Assembly: GCA_003988855.1 (NCBI GenBank)
Contig: QYAI01000125.1
Location: 25,867-89,866 of the forward strand
Direction: 5' to 3'
DNA: 64,000 nucleotides
From: Arachnopeziza araneosa
Taxonomy: Eukaryota; Ascomycota; Leotiomycetes; Helotiales; Arachnopezizaceae
Below, one piece after another: positions 1-11,702 of this stretch; the stretch's first letter is position 1; every line of letters starts with the position of its first letter. Both the position numbers and the translations under genes were made by a program. Under the pieces are notes generated by a model. The model saw only the letters and a program-made list of their open reading frames with translations, was not told the DNA's origin and made no database searches.

Positions 1-1977
1 AAGCGGGCCACTCCGATTAGTAAGGTAATTTTGGGCATCCGCTGCAATCGGAGTGAGCCATGCGGCAGGCCAATCATAATAACTGACATTAGGGTGAGAG
101 ATGACAGTATCAGTGTTAAAATGATCACTCAAACCGTAGCCCACAGGAAGGTTGATCCATGACGATTGGTTGATCATTGTTGATTCGCTAGACTGGACAA
201 CCTGGAGTTGGTCGATTGGTCCGATACCACTGCGGAAGAGAAGCTTCGGCGTCCCAAAGGTTCCTGCAGATAGTACAACACGTCCCGTACCTGGAGTTAG
301 GCTTACTGTTCCAACACGGCCTCCGTTGTTGGTTGGGATCACGTTCAGGCTGGTGGCATGGCCTCCTACTCTGTTGATTTTCTCTACACTCGTATTGAGC
401 CATAAATGGAAATTGTTTCTTCCGTTTGCAGAAACAAGATAAGTAGCCATTGGACCTCCTCGCTCTCCGTGGGAGAACATATGCGGTGGGTGAGTATAAG
501 TGCGATTCTTCTTCCCTGGCTCATCATTTGCGGTTACACTGGTCCAATTCGCATTCGCGAGGCCTCCAGTAATAATATCGAATCCCGTTTGAAGGTATCG
601 TACGCCGTCCATGGATGGGTGGTCTGTTCCAGGTATGCGTGAGAAGACTCTTTGCGTCGCTGGGGCCATATCCGCAGCCTTCCACCCAGCAGGAAAGTTG
701 ACGTCCCAATCCGAAGGATTCGGCTTCCACCATAGACCAGCATTCACGGCAGTTCCACCTCCCAGAACGCAGCCCGCCATTTGGTCGGTATCTGTGCAAG
801 CGACTCCAGCGGTACCGCCGTTCCAGATTCTGTTGCACTCCCCTGGGATATCGAACCAAGTAAGATTATAGCCGTCTAGCCATCCATTCTCTGGTCGAAG
901 AGTCCCACCCCATCTGGCTGATGAAGCAACTCCTTTCTCGATAAGTAGAACTGATTTTCCGGAAGCGGAAAGTTTGTCTGCCATTGGTATACCTCCTGCT
1001 CCAGCGCCAACCACGATATAATCATAGCTGGTTTGAGTCGGGACCGGGATAGATGAGAAGCTTGCGGTGGCAGTAGCAGTTCCCGTCGCAATTATACCAG
1101 TAGCTGTCTTCGTAGCCCACGCTGAATATGACGCTTGCGTGGCAGACGCAACTTGAATCACAAATTCACCCATTCCATTATTGTGTTGATCGAAGTCAGA
1201 GAAAGGGTTCTTAGCGTCTTTCGGGGCGACAGAAGATTGAGCCCACCCCTGTAAAAAGGATTGTGCTTTGCTCGTTGATGTATTGGAAGCTGATTGTGTT
1301 GGATCATCGAAGATGAAACAATTTTGGCATCTATAGACAAGGACCCAGTTCGTTGCGTTAACTTGCGAGTAAATTTGTGTCAGGTTCGCGCTTCCTTTAT
1401 AAGCTGTGGGTGGCTTATACGCCCTAGGAGATGTAAGAAATTTTACAACTATTTAGCTTAGGATACATACGAAGAATAGCGGAAAGATGTGGCGATTTGG
1501 TCTCCAACCCCAGTTGGCCATGCCAGGAGCATGAGATGATTTGGCATTGCTGCAGACTGTTTATCGCCGTGTACGATACCAGTCCACCCTCCATTTCCAG
1601 TAGGCGTTGATCCTATCTAGAAATTATCAGTCATTAATTCTAATGCTTTTGTCATTCTCAGGCACTAACAATGAGACCAATATACTCGTAAGTATCCACT
1701 GTCCCAGCATTAGGCGGTAAAGCCATGCCGAAAGTGAAGCCTCCCCATGAGACTTGGGAAAGTTCTCCATCTCCTGTTATCGTCCCATTGGCTTCGGAGC
1801 TGGTGTAAAACGTGATGCCCGTGTTCGGCTCCTTATACACCCCATGGGTAGCAAAATCTTGCGCCACAATGGCATGAAAAACTAATCGCTGATTAACATA
1901 TCTTCAAGAATAAGGCGCTGTAACTCACAGTGAAGGGCAACACCCAGAAAGCCACTGAGAATTGTTGAAGTCCTCAT
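1..1977 (-). CDS. Cellobiose dehydrogenase (cytochrome-flavin), 5' part, cut by window edge
   Basis: Extracellular haemoflavoenzyme that oxidises cellobiose and passes electrons to lytic polysaccharide monooxygenases. Exons read 1977-1929, 1881-1670, 1616-1471 and 1423 to base 1, joined by introns of 47, 53 and 47 nt that keep frame. It starts with a signal peptide (MRTSTILSGFLGVALH, then a short hydrophobic stretch) followed by QDFATHGVY. The haem b cytochrome domain comes next; the Met in FTFGMALPP and the His in FDQHNNGMGEF sit where the family's axial ligands are found. A short Thr/Ala/Ser linker leads into the GMC flavin domain, with the dinucleotide motif VGAGAGGIPMADKLSASGKS, then GGGTAVNAGLWWKP. 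The C-terminal part of the flavin domain and its catalytic His/Asn lie beyond the window. No stop or frameshift is seen. The family call is firm; the exact 3' structure is unknown. Confidence 0.93.
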
Positions 1978-2548
1978 CTTAGAAATGAATCTAATTAGAG
2001 TTAGGGCACGCTTACATTCAGATGACTGTCAGAAAAGCAGTGGGACTCGTGGGATCGAGCCGCTTTATCTAATCTTCCCACATTGTACTAGATTCTCGTT
2101 GTCCCACGTTATGAAGAACATTCTTCCCAGGAACCAGGTACCAAGAAACCAATTACGGAGAAAAGGAAAAATAGGTGCAAGGATAATGTAGATGAGATTC
2201 AGGCTCCAGCTAGTGGGTCTTCCCCGCGTTTCGGTATATAATTTCGCTCGGCATCTAACCCTGTCCTAGTCTATACTTAGCATAAATGATGAGGGAGTCC
2301 TGCGAGGTTAATTTAGCAGTTTCATACCGCTCTCTTAGAAACTAGGACCAATTCGCACCCCACTAAGGATATTAAAATTGTGGGATTGCTCAGTATGTCT
2401 CTGATTTTTAAGATATTACTCACAGAATATTAACGCCCCAAGGTTGTATCGCTCAGTAATAGGCAGATATATCGCTCCAACCAGGTCTTAATGCGACCTT
2501 CAACTCCATAGGCGAACCTAGATTGTACGGCAGTCAGTAGTTTCCGGT
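1978..2548. other. Non-coding, upstream of the cellobiose dehydrogenase gene
   Basis: No supported gene. The stretch next to the start codon at 1977 is the likely promoter of the minus-strand gene. A TATA-like string (tatataat) lies near 2234 but is too far upstream to be assigned to a start site. A short tRNA B-box-like string near 2052-2062 has no matching stems. Confidence 0.5.
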
Positions 2549-2935
2549 CTATGCATGCACTTCCTCCAGAAGTGTCATGAGCCCAAATATGTAGCCATTG
2601 ACAAATAGCTGCGCTCTAGCCTTCGCGCCACTTGGAACTCCTAGCACACACTCTAAACTCAATTCCACACTCCTCGGAATATAGTGTTTGGATAGGATCG
2701 ATATTCGACTGTCAACTTGCATCTCGGCTGATTTCAAGATCTGAAATTGAGGTAGCATCGTAGATGCTGCGAGGATTCCTTGCCCCACTAGTTTCATCTT
2801 TCTCATGTGATCTTGAATCATTAAGAACACATTGTTGGTGGCGAAATGAGAAGTCGTGTCAGTAAATGACAGAGAAAAGGAGCCGTTGTTACTATAGAGA
2901 AAAACTCTGCAATGACGTTCCTTCGACAACTGCAA
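2549..2935 (-). pseudogene. Possible relic of a GH35 beta-galactosidase C-terminus
   Basis: A 128-codon open frame. Its C-terminal half (VELSLECVLGVPSGAKARA followed by QLFVNGYIFG) resembles the last jelly-roll domain of fungal GH35 beta-galactosidases, where a phrase like 'RAQLFVNGYQ.G' is typical. The stretch NGSFSLSFTDT upstream would also fit a beta-sandwich. The rest of the roughly 1000-residue enzyme is absent on both sides, and the tail after FVNGY is unlike the family. I therefore read it as a left-over fragment, not a gene. The family assignment is from memory of the motif only and could be chance. It lies next to the cellobiose dehydrogenase gene, which would suit a former cluster of plant-polymer enzymes. 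Confidence 0.3.
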
Positions 2936-5094
2936 ATAATTAAACTGCTATATTTGAGCCTTAGATTCATCCACGGTAGAGCAAGCTGCCCTCATGATGC
3001 TCCAATTGTAACTTTAAACTAGCTAAGACCTTTACTTTCAGAAAACTTGCCATATTCATCTCCATACACTGCGAGGTATATTGTAAGAAGTGATAGTTTT
3101 CGTTCTGGCACGAGGCGAGAGGAAGCGAGACAGCACCAGATGATATAGCCTAGCTCTCCCCTTTTCAATGCATCAATCTTACACACCCACTCCAATCTGT
3201 AACAGATTTGGTGTGCTGCTATGATTCCCTCCTATCAGAGTCAATCTTTAAGTGGACTGCGAGAGCGAATTCATCTCAATAAAACATCTCAAATCATCAT
3301 GATCAACCTAGCTTTCATCAAGCCATCACTTACTTCCGGTTAGTGAGAGTATTTGAGTCGATGTAGTAGTCTTAAAACTAGCTCCAAGTTTTCCTATCAC
3401 GGATCAATAACAGACTTTGAAACTGGGACGCTTTACCGTTGTATTTGATGTTAGATGAGGCTGCTAGAGTTAGTTAATTTAGTGGTATTATGAAACATTT
3501 TCCCTTTCTTGTGCGTCGTATGGGATTAGTAAGCTTGCTGCTCTTGCTCAGTCGCTAATCACCCTCGGTTCAGTCAACTCGCCTGAGAAACCTGAGCACC
3601 CTGAGCACCTACCGTAAACAGCTCACTTGTTCTTCTTCTTCTCCTCATCCTATTCGTTTCTTCTCTCTAATTAGTTTTAATAATGCAGCCGGCAACTAAC
3701 AGCACTGCGTCTTAGAAGCCTTTTGGATATATCTTCCCACTTCATCCCACGTCCTCTTAGCTCAATGATCAGAGAATCTTCCTCTGCCGACCATAGACTA
3801 TCCCCCCCTTCTTCCTCGCTCATTAACTACGCCGAGATCTTCGCAAATATCTGTGCGTTGAACCATCCTTCTCTCTGCGGGCACTGATGGTGAAGATGGA
3901 GTTGGAGTGCGCTCTTGGTATAGAGACTCGCAAGTTCTTGCCGGTGCTACCGTTCGAAAAAGGATTCAATGGAGGTTTCAGTGTTAAAGTGTTGTGGTGG
4001 TGTCCATCTATGAGGGGAGGAGGGTGCGTGCAAACGAGGAGACCAAGGAATCATGAGCTCGAATCGCAAACAGGCTTCTTCTCATCGCATTCGACGTGTC
4101 GAATCTTGCGATAAAGGCAAGAGGAAGATTTAGCCCCAACTTCGGAGGCGCGCTTGCCTAGACGTTGGTGAGTCCTGGTCATGCAAGACACGTTACTCAG
4201 CGAGACCGAAGCCTTGATTTCCTTTTTCTGTCCTTATGGAAGATTACTGAAAGGGGTGAATAAACTTAAGACGACTTCCCGAATGCCGCTCAAGGAGGCG
4301 TGATGATTTCGAGGAATCGGGACTTGGGCTGCATAGAAGACTCTGGCAAAGAGTCTTCATCTGCCTTCTAATGGTAGTAAAGATGGTGCGCCTGAGACAA
4401 AAATGCCATGGAAGAGTTCTCATGAACTGTTGCTTTTCACTTAAATTATTAGCTAGCTGGCCTTTAAATCGTGGGGGTTCGTTTCTGTGTCTTCTCCCAA
4501 CCATGCAACACCAAATAGACACCCCAAAGATTTGAGCCGACACAAGATGTTGCTAGTCAGAGACTGCGAACTTGGGCCTTTAATCCTTCTCCTCTAAATA
4601 ATATCCTCCCGTCAAATGTAAGCTGATTCTCTCCACCCGTGCCGTTCCGGGAGCAGACCGACCTCGCTTAACCTGCTAACCTTTTATCTTACGGAAAGAG
4701 CAGCAACAGGTAAAAATGAATTGAAGGAGCAAAAAGAAAACGAGAGAGGACTTAGGGTGTCGGTTTACAAGGAACAGTTCGGTTGTATTCGTACGAAAGC
4801 ACGGTTCTGTAAAAAGGGTTTGGCCCTGCTTTAAATACTAGGCTCTTTATGTGTTACGTAAAGCGTCTGTATTATTAAGATCCTTCATAAGTAATGGATA
4901 TGTGTATATATGTTGTATTCAATGAAGAGAAAAGTCTGCCTCGGAGCTAGTCTGTATACTAGCACAGGGTCAAGTGCCAAAGGTCACGTGATGCGGAAGG
5001 AATATTCCTGCAAGTATAAGTTTCTTTAGGAAGAACTAGCTGGTGAATATTTATAAGCTCTAAATAATTGTAAATCTCAGCTTAGATAATAGTC
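2936..5094. other. Long intergenic stretch without a supported gene
   Basis: No open frame here has a recognisable domain, good context or splice support. The longest are 99 codons on the minus strand (4244-4543) and 75 on the plus strand (3887-4114), both low-complexity and unconvincing. CACGTG occurs near 4985. Small direct repeats (ctgagcacc twice near 3592-3609) are present. I see nothing else. Confidence 0.5.
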
Positions 5095-6651
5095 TCAAGC
5101 AACGTGAGGAAAATTCGCAGCCCATGTCGTTATATAAGCTGACGGAGGAAGAAAGCAAAGTGTTCTGAAGACCTCTATGAGAAGAAATAACCTCGCAGCA
5201 ATATACAGTATCCAAGACGATGCTAACGCAAAAAAGATGAGAGAACCAATTAAACCATAATAAGAGTCCATAGACTCTGCAGCAGATATAAGAAAAAGAC
5301 CCAGAATTGTAAAAAGAGGAACTGTCGTACAAGTAATGCTAGCAGCCCTCCAAAGAGTTCTTTCTAGCAGGGTTGGGAATACAAAATCCCATGCAATGAC
5401 ATGCACAGCGCCAAACATCGTACCGCCAAAGAAAGTGCCTGCGAATTGTGCCCAATCGCCACGTGAAAACCCGAGATACCGCTCATGACTTGTGTCTGCA
5501 CAGAGATGATTTGGTATGCTCGATCCGGGGAGCAGGTTTAAATTACGTCGACCCAATGTAGCTACCAATAAGAAGATGTCATGACTTATTTCAAGCACTG
5601 ATCCATTTAAAGCTTTCCTTCCTTTGCTCCCAACCTCTAGCACCTTTGGGGGAATGGCTTCGCAATATTGGAGAACGGTATACGGTGTTTGAACTCCCTT
5701 TGGCTTGTTCCAGTTGAGGCCGTATATTATTGCAGCGCATATTGCGAAAGCAACAACTGCTATTTCGAGCTGAGAGACAGCGAGAGACCTGGCACTTCGG
5801 ACAATTACTTGCACTATCATCCAGACTATTTGTGTCACGGCTAAGAAGCGTACTAGATTATCCGCTTTGTTTTTGTCATCTAACTCGTCTTCGGGTAAAA
5901 ATGGCAGGCTGTCGAGAAATCCTGCTTCTCTTAGAGCCAAGAGGTCACTTCCCAATAGGTGATACGAGATTGAGAATCGGGTTCCATTTAAGAGTGTCTC
6001 CGACTGATCCTCAAAATTGGACCGTATTGTTTCTTTGGCTGGCGTGTGTGGCAGAGAATCTCGTGACCTAGGCCGAGATATGATATCTAGTTCGTGGCTG
6101 TTGGAAACGGCTTCCATCGATTGTGGTTGAGTAGAAGTGACAGGATCATTACTTGTCTTCTTCAATCTCTTAACTCGTTCAGGGACATAGCCTCTAATCA
6201 CGAAACCTCCCATATTCGCAAACATCATATGCTTTTTGCTCCACGGAACCTCATCTTCTGCCGCTATCATGCTAAATCTGCTCAACTCTTCTCTCATAGC
6301 ATACCAATCCCCTGCATATTTCGTAATCAGGAGTTCTGGTGCAATAATGGTGAACAACATCCACTTCCCACTATCAAACCCCCGCTTCAAGGCCCATTTG
6401 ATATCTCCCAAAATACCCTTATCTCTGCCATTACGCTGTTCGGGAATGTTGAGGTGCAGGACCGTCCACGTGCAAGCGATGATAGTGAAGAGACAACTCC
6501 AGAGGATATCGATTGTGCCTCGTGTCTCATTAGATGAGACAAAATTGACGAAAGTGGAGGGTGCAGTGCAGTTCGTTTTGAAGGTTGTATAAGCTTGTGC
6601 TGAGGCTATGAAATAGCCAATGATAGCGAGGCTATGCGATATTCGCATCAT
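5095..6651 (-). CDS. Fungal multi-pass membrane protein of unknown function, 518 aa
   Basis: Single-exon gene. The N-terminus looks like a signal peptide (MMRISHSLAIIGYFIASAQA). Next comes the block RGTIDILWSCLFTIIACTW, followed by LHLNIPEQR, which I know as a recurring signature of a large Pezizomycotina-specific family without a described function. About six to seven hydrophobic segments follow: around residues 45-65, 95-115, 270-310 (two), 395-420, 430-455 and 460-495. A soluble, Ser/Pro-rich loop lies between about residues 165 and 225. The protein is probably in the plasma membrane or an internal membrane. Two ATGs lie in tandem at the start; the first was taken. No intron, frameshift or stop is seen, so the gene appears intact. 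No substrate or role can be inferred. Confidence 0.82.
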   Translation of the reverse strand: MMRISHSLAIIGYFIASAQAYTTFKTNCTAPSTFVNFVSSNETRGTIDILWSCLFTIIACTWTVLHLNIPEQRNGRDKGILGDIKWALKRGFDSGKWMLFTIIAPELLITKYAGDWYAMREELSRFSMIAAEDEVPWSKKHMMFANMGGFVIRGYVPERVKRLKKTSNDPVTSTQPQSMEAVSNSHELDIISRPRSRDSLPHTPAKETIRSNFEDQSETLLNGTRFSISYHLLGSDLLALREAGFLDSLPFLPEDELDDKNKADNLVRFLAVTQIVWMIVQVIVRSARSLAVSQLEIAVVAFAICAAIIYGLNWNKPKGVQTPYTVLQYCEAIPPKVLEVGSKGRKALNGSVLEISHDIFLLVATLGRRNLNLLPGSSIPNHLCADTSHERYLGFSRGDWAQFAGTFFGGTMFGAVHVIAWDFVFPTLLERTLWRAASITCTTVPLFTILGLFLISAAESMDSYYGLIGSLIFFALASSWILYIAARLFLLIEVFRTLCFLPPSAYITTWAANFPHVA

Positions 6652-7556
6652 GTTGAATAAAGCCGCTTACGGTAGCGATCATGATACATGCGTGAGTCTG
6701 GGTGATTCAGAAAGTAAATTTTTTTGCTGCTCTCAGGTTCAACAGGATAAGATGCTGAAGCATTTATTGTTGCCTCAAGCTGAAACATTTCAACTTGGCA
6801 AGGCTGTACGCCAAGCAATCTTAAGACGGCTTTGCACATCTCACGTGATATGATCTCTAAGGCGGGAAGGCTACTGCGTTCGAATATTTTAATAAGGAAA
6901 CATACAATTCACATGTCAGAACATACATTTTAGGCTAGGTACTCAATATCTCTATGCTGCTTAAGCTACAAACGGAAGAATCCGATCTCAAAGATCATGT
7001 GACACCGCCTCTTCCTCAAGAGAGCTTACAATAGAATAGATCTGTAAGCATGATGTAGAGATGAGAGCGATAGTTGTAAATACGGAAAATTATTTAAGCT
7101 ACTACATAGACGTGGAACCGTGTATGCTTAACATCAAGCAGATAGACTTGTGAACGGGTGCTGCTTGTCATGTAATACAAATAATTATACCCACGCTCAG
7201 AGTTCACTTAAGTCTTTACCTCCCACCAAGGCTATAGTTAGCTACAATTAAAGCTCAGTGTTTCAAAATTATACTATCGAGAATCTATAACTTCAGGAGA
7301 TTACAATATAACCAGTACAACCTCGAGGGTCTAGACATAACTTAACCTTATAACAGGTTGGTAATCTTTGAACTTTGCATTTAATCGAGACACAGTAATG
7401 AGTAAAAAAATTTGATTAACACACAAAGCTCTTCTGTGTTTAAAAAAGCCTTTCTAAAGCTAGGGTGAACTTCATACCCAATAAAGAAAAGTTCTTTTAA
7501 ACACAAGGTGTCACTAAAGCTATATACTGTAATGAAGTTAGAAGTCCGAACCCCTT
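6652..7556. other. Intergenic, AT-rich, between membrane-protein gene and HET gene
   Basis: No gene supported. The part near 6652 is the promoter side of the minus-strand membrane-protein gene; the part near 7556 is the 3' flank of the HET gene. Short open frames on both strands show no domain features. A CACGTG-like string (tcacgtgat) is seen at about 6841. Confidence 0.5.
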
Positions 7557-9278
7557 TTACGAATAATCTGTATGAAGTCTGATGTCCAACCATTGCCCGC
7601 GATAAACTGTAGGAAGGTCCTCGTCTCTGTAAAGCTTGCATTCAAAATCCACCCCCCAGAATTTGTTCCGACAAATGCTTATATCTTCTTCTAGCGTCAG
7701 GATAAAGGATACGTACACACTGAATTTCGTATCTTTCACTTTGAAGACAGCTGCGGACAATTTCGGAATCTGGCGGTAAATCAAATTCCGCAACACATGC
7801 GTGGTACCGTAATTCCATCCTGCCATTTGAGTTTCCAATTGATCTAACTCGGTTCGGTGAAGATAATAATCCAGTATTGTGCATTGTAGATCAGTACGGT
7901 TAAGTTGAGACCAGCCAAACGCGTAGAACATGCACTCAAATTTGTGTTTAAGTTTGTTTTGGCCCATCATAGCTATGACTTGCGCTATCAATCTCACTGA
8001 GCAAGAATCCCACGTAGAGTCTTCGGATACAAAATATACCTTGTCCTCCATATCATACCAAGGTAGTGGCCGTTGGTCCCAAATATAAATTGAGGGATTA
8101 ACTTTGAATTGAAGGACATGTGAACGCGATTCAGCTACGAATTAGGCATCAGGATTCGTTTCCGGATGATCGGCCAGGAGGTATTTATCCCTTGGGTTAT
8201 CTAACCCGGGCAGACGCCGGAGCTCGAACAGAGTCCATGGGTTCTCTCTGATAAACTGATTAGAGCCACATTTCCTGAGCCTCACTCCCAAGCAGATTTT
8301 ACCGTCACGAGAGCAGTCGACAGGTAATATATAATGATGAGTAGGTGGATCTACTGAGTTTGTGTATGTAATTGTTTGAATTGGAGTTTTAATCCCCAGA
8401 TTTGATATTGAAAATTCACTCCCTGAATCACTCGTCATTTTCTGAAGTTCTGAGCAGCTAGAAAAGAGTTTTGGTGATTGTGCCAGAAAACCACAAAAGA
8501 TGCGTTTTTGAGCGCGGTAAGTCTGCTCTGCCCTCTCTGTAAATTGTTTTGTCCAAGCAAATATACTCATATCGGGAGTGGATCTGATAATCTCTTCTTG
8601 TAGCCTTCGAAATGCTTTCTCTTCTTCACCATATAATAGGGGAATGTTGACGTTGAAAATTCCGAGTAAACAATATGCCATGTCTTCGAGCCGCGTGGTG
8701 CGCCTGTTAGCCGCCCAGGACATCTTCTGAGCAACGGCTAGAGATGAAAGAGGTTTTACGTGTAGTAGAACGTCTTCATCAATAGATGTAATTTTAGAGA
8801 GATGCTCGATCATATCTTTCTTGAAACCTATGTAGTGCCAGTCCCTGTCAAAGAAATAAATTTCTTTGGGAGCGATGAGTTCCTGTAACGTCCATCCGCG
8901 AGTGAACCATCGGCATTTTGGTAATTCAGTCCCTAAGTTTGTGTCGACCAGAAGATCTTCAAGGTATGTGAAACAGACTTTTGAACGCCCATACCATCGA
9001 TACATGGAATTTATGGCCTCCGTTAGCTCAGCGCTGCTAGCTTTGTCGATGCAGCAGGTATCAACCCAGGCATAGTGTATTCCCTGTTTGGATGCGATAT
9101 CACAAGTCATCTTGATTTTTTGATATCCTTTCGTTTTCGTAGGGCGACGGAGGCCATCATCCATGTCTTTAAAAGACACTTCTTCCTCCTCCCAAGTATG
9201 AGAGAGGATCGCATACTCGGGTATGTTGCTCCCGATGAACTCCTTGAACTGGAGACTAGCAGTGTGGAGAAGCCTCAT
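7557..9278 (-). pseudogene. HET-domain (heterokaryon incompatibility) gene with one in-frame stop
   Basis: HET proteins trigger cell death after fusion of genetically different hyphae. The frame starts at 9278 with the canonical opening MRLLHTASLQ...IPEYAILSHTWEEEEVSF. The three HET blocks are present: YAILSHTW, then YAWVDTCCID around residue 70, then RWFTRGWTLQELIAP around residue 120, followed by LEDMAYCLLGIF and IPLLYGEEEKAFRRLQEEI. A TAA at 8144-8142 ends the frame after 378 residues. Reading continues in the same frame for about 195 more codons to 7557, with a segment (IYIWDQRPLPWYDMED, later GTTHVLRNLIY) that looks like the normal C-terminal part of this family. I found no plausible intron that removes the stop. 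It is either a null or truncated allele, a read-through gene, or an assembly error. The HET domain itself is whole, so a short active protein is possible. Confidence 0.85.
8142..8144 (-). other. In-frame TAA that truncates the HET gene
   Basis: On the minus strand the reading is ...AAT CCT GAT GCC TAA TTC GTA GCT.... The codons before and after stay in one frame, and both sides look like the same protein. One base change separates TAA from CAA, AAA, GAA or TAT/TAC. Confidence 0.85.
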
Positions 9279-9987
9279 GCTCGAAAGAGCATCCCAGATG
9301 CGAGGCGGTCAAAACTCGTCTTCGCCAGAGCGTTAGGAACTCGTAAATTCAAAGCTCAAATACCATATATGATCTTTGCTCTACCAAAGTCGATAAAAAC
9401 TTTAGACAATAAACGATGAGTAGCTAAGAGACCATAAAGAGCGTTTATTGGTCTGCACTTATACGATCGGCGATTAGGAGAGATGATGTCAATTTGTGTT
9501 GAGTTTCACGGCGTGGAGTTAACTTCATCTGAGTAGAGTTGTGTCACGGTCTGTTGCCTCAAAAAGAGAGTGAGCACGCGGCTATGCCCCGCTCACCAGT
9601 GCTTATACCTACGCTCTAACGTGATCACAGCTACCACTCTTACCTAGTCTTTCAACATACTTCAAACTCTCAAGCTAAATAGCAAAGATCAGATTCCTCG
9701 TCGGTGTTACCCAGAAAGAATTCTCCGATTTCTTTGCTTTAATTTGGCCAGTTTCCGTCTGGCAGGACAGATACAGGACCATATCGGGGGTAGGCTATAA
9801 CACTCGCTTGTTGATCCCTTCTAGTCTCGGGCTTGGGGGACCAGGTGGCCGGGTCGGGGCTCCTCTTGCTCTGCTTACTTCAAATAAATAAGCCCCTCGT
9901 AATCTTTTTGGGTTTCGCATCTTTAGTTTTCGAAGATAATCTTACTTGACTTTAAGACCTGATTCTACATAATTTCCAGCTCTCAAC
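9279..9987. promoter_or_regulatory. Divergent intergenic region between HET gene and PLP-enzyme gene
   Basis: About 700 bp shared as upstream region by the minus-strand HET gene (start 9278) and the plus-strand PLP enzyme (start 9988). The proximal part before 9988 is pyrimidine-rich with a gene-typical leader ending cagctctcaacATG. No specific operator is recognised. Confidence 0.5.
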
Positions 9988-11702
9988 ATGTCAGCAAAAA
10001 TCCAGACGGAACCCCTTTCCGCCATCCCTCCTGCCCCTCGTCATGCCATCACCGTCCATATGCCTACATGGGAACATATGCTCAAGTTTGTAGATGGAGA
10101 CCCAGAGGTTACGAATAACTTCAAAAGCATGTATCCTCGAATGTTTTTACATCGGGATGTTAAAGAAGTAAGTTTTTCTCGGAACCGTGGAAGTTGGGTG
10201 GCAAACAGATGAGATAATCCAAAAGATGATGCTAATGTGATATTTAGCTCACCAGCAAAATTATTGATTTGATTAAATCACAAGGTCAGATGTGCCTCTT
10301 GTTTACTAGACCAGAGTCAGCACATGAATGTAAAGCATTCGCCACATCTAAAGCAAGAGGAACCGATACCATTCCTGAGACCGAGATATCCATCCGTGTA
10401 TTTGACCTCCAGATTCGTTTATACGCGGTCCTCTTTCCACAGGAGAAGAAATCGGCTGCATGGCCATTCTGGATCAATACCGGTACTGGCATCTCGTCCA
10501 GATGTGCGGAAGAATGTCTGAAGCTTCTTGACTTGCTTCATGAAGTGACCGAAGATGATCCTGCGCCGAAAGCTGAAGAGTCACCAGCTTATTTTCAAGT
10601 CCGTGAACGGATTGCGACACTCCTAGAACGTGCTCCGGTGGGCCCAACACGGAAAGTAAAGGTTTCTTCAGATGATGTCTACTTGTTCAAGACAGGAATG
10701 ACATCAATCTACAATGTCCACAAATATTTGACTCAAAAATACAATGCGAAGAGCGTTTTGTTCGGATTTTCATTCCACTCCACCCCTCAAGTTCTCGAAA
10801 ATTACTACGGCCCAGGAAGCAAATTCTTTGGCAAAGGATCAGCCGAGGAACTCAACGAGCTTAAAGTTTACTTGAAAAATGAGGGGAATGAAGGACGAAA
10901 GATACAAGCATTGTGGACCGAGTTCCCCGCGAACCCACTCCTTAATACTCCGGACCTTTCTCGACTTCGCAAACTTGCCGATGAATATGGATTTCTCCTA
11001 GTTGTGGATGAGACAATCGGTAGCTTCTGTAATGTCGACGTATTTGGAGTCGCTGATATCGTGATCACCTCATTAACAAAGTCTTTTAACGGCTACGCAG
11101 ATGTGATGGCAGCAAGCGCAGTTCTGAACCCTTCATCAAAGCGGTACCCAGAGCTCAAGACCTTGTTCGAAGAGAAATACCAAAATGATTTCTTCAAAGG
11201 AGATGTTGAACAATTAGAGAAGAATAGTAGAAATTACATGGATCGCTCCGTAAAACTAAATAGTAACGCCAAACGCCTGGTCAATTATCTCCAGGAGAAG
11301 GCTTCAGATCCAGAAAGTAGCATCGCAAGAGTCTACTACACAACGACCAGCGACAGCCTCCCAAACTACCAAGCATACATGCGACAACCCACCGCGGAAT
11401 TTCAGCCAGGTTATGGCTGCCTCTTCAGCGTGGAACTAGACACCCTTGAAACAACAATCGCATTCTACGAGAACCTCAACGTTCATCATGGACCACATCT
11501 GGGGGCACATTTGACACTTGCTCTACCATATTCCAGGGCCATTTATGCAAGCCGACTGGAAGAAGTTGCACGGTATGGATTGGATCCTAAACAGATCCGG
11601 GTTTCGGTTGGATTGGAGGATGGAGACCTATTGGTGAAAGACTTTCAGATAGCTCTGAAGGCTGCAGATGATACGAGGAAGAAGAATAGCTTATCAAGTT
11701 AA
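9988..11702 (+). CDS. Cystathionine gamma-synthase-like PLP enzyme (Str2/Met-7 type)
   Basis: Trans-sulfuration enzyme of the Cys/Met-metabolism PLP family, which joins an activated homoserine to cysteine to make cystathionine. CDS is 9988-10167 joined to 10248-11702, with an 80-nt intron (gtaagt...tttag) between DVKE and LTSK; 544 aa. The N-terminus (PPAPRHAITVHMPTWEHML) is the extension seen in fungal Str2-like proteins. The fold-type I core has VVDETIGSFCNVDVFGVAD around residues 312-330 and SLTKSFNGYADVMAAS just after, with the putative PLP-binding Lys near residue 338. The C-terminal domain ends with QIRVSVGLEDGDLLVKDF, typical of the family. No defects are seen. It could instead be a paralogue with a specialised role, since fungi carry several; cystathionine synthesis is the best guess. 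Confidence 0.88.
10168..10247 (+). other. Intron of the PLP-enzyme gene
   Basis: GTAAGT donor, a gctaat branch-like site near 10231 and a TTTAG acceptor; 80 nt. Removing it joins GAA to CTC in phase 0 and extends the conserved N-terminal block. Confidence 0.88.

Noticed and set aside
2017..2090. tRNA-like B-box string (gatcgagcc)
   Set aside because: No T-stem pairing around it, no acceptor stem and no A-box at the right distance.
8142..8230. Intron that would remove the TAA of the HET gene (gttaga...cgtag, 71 nt)
   Set aside because: It breaks the frame and runs into TGA directly after the junction.
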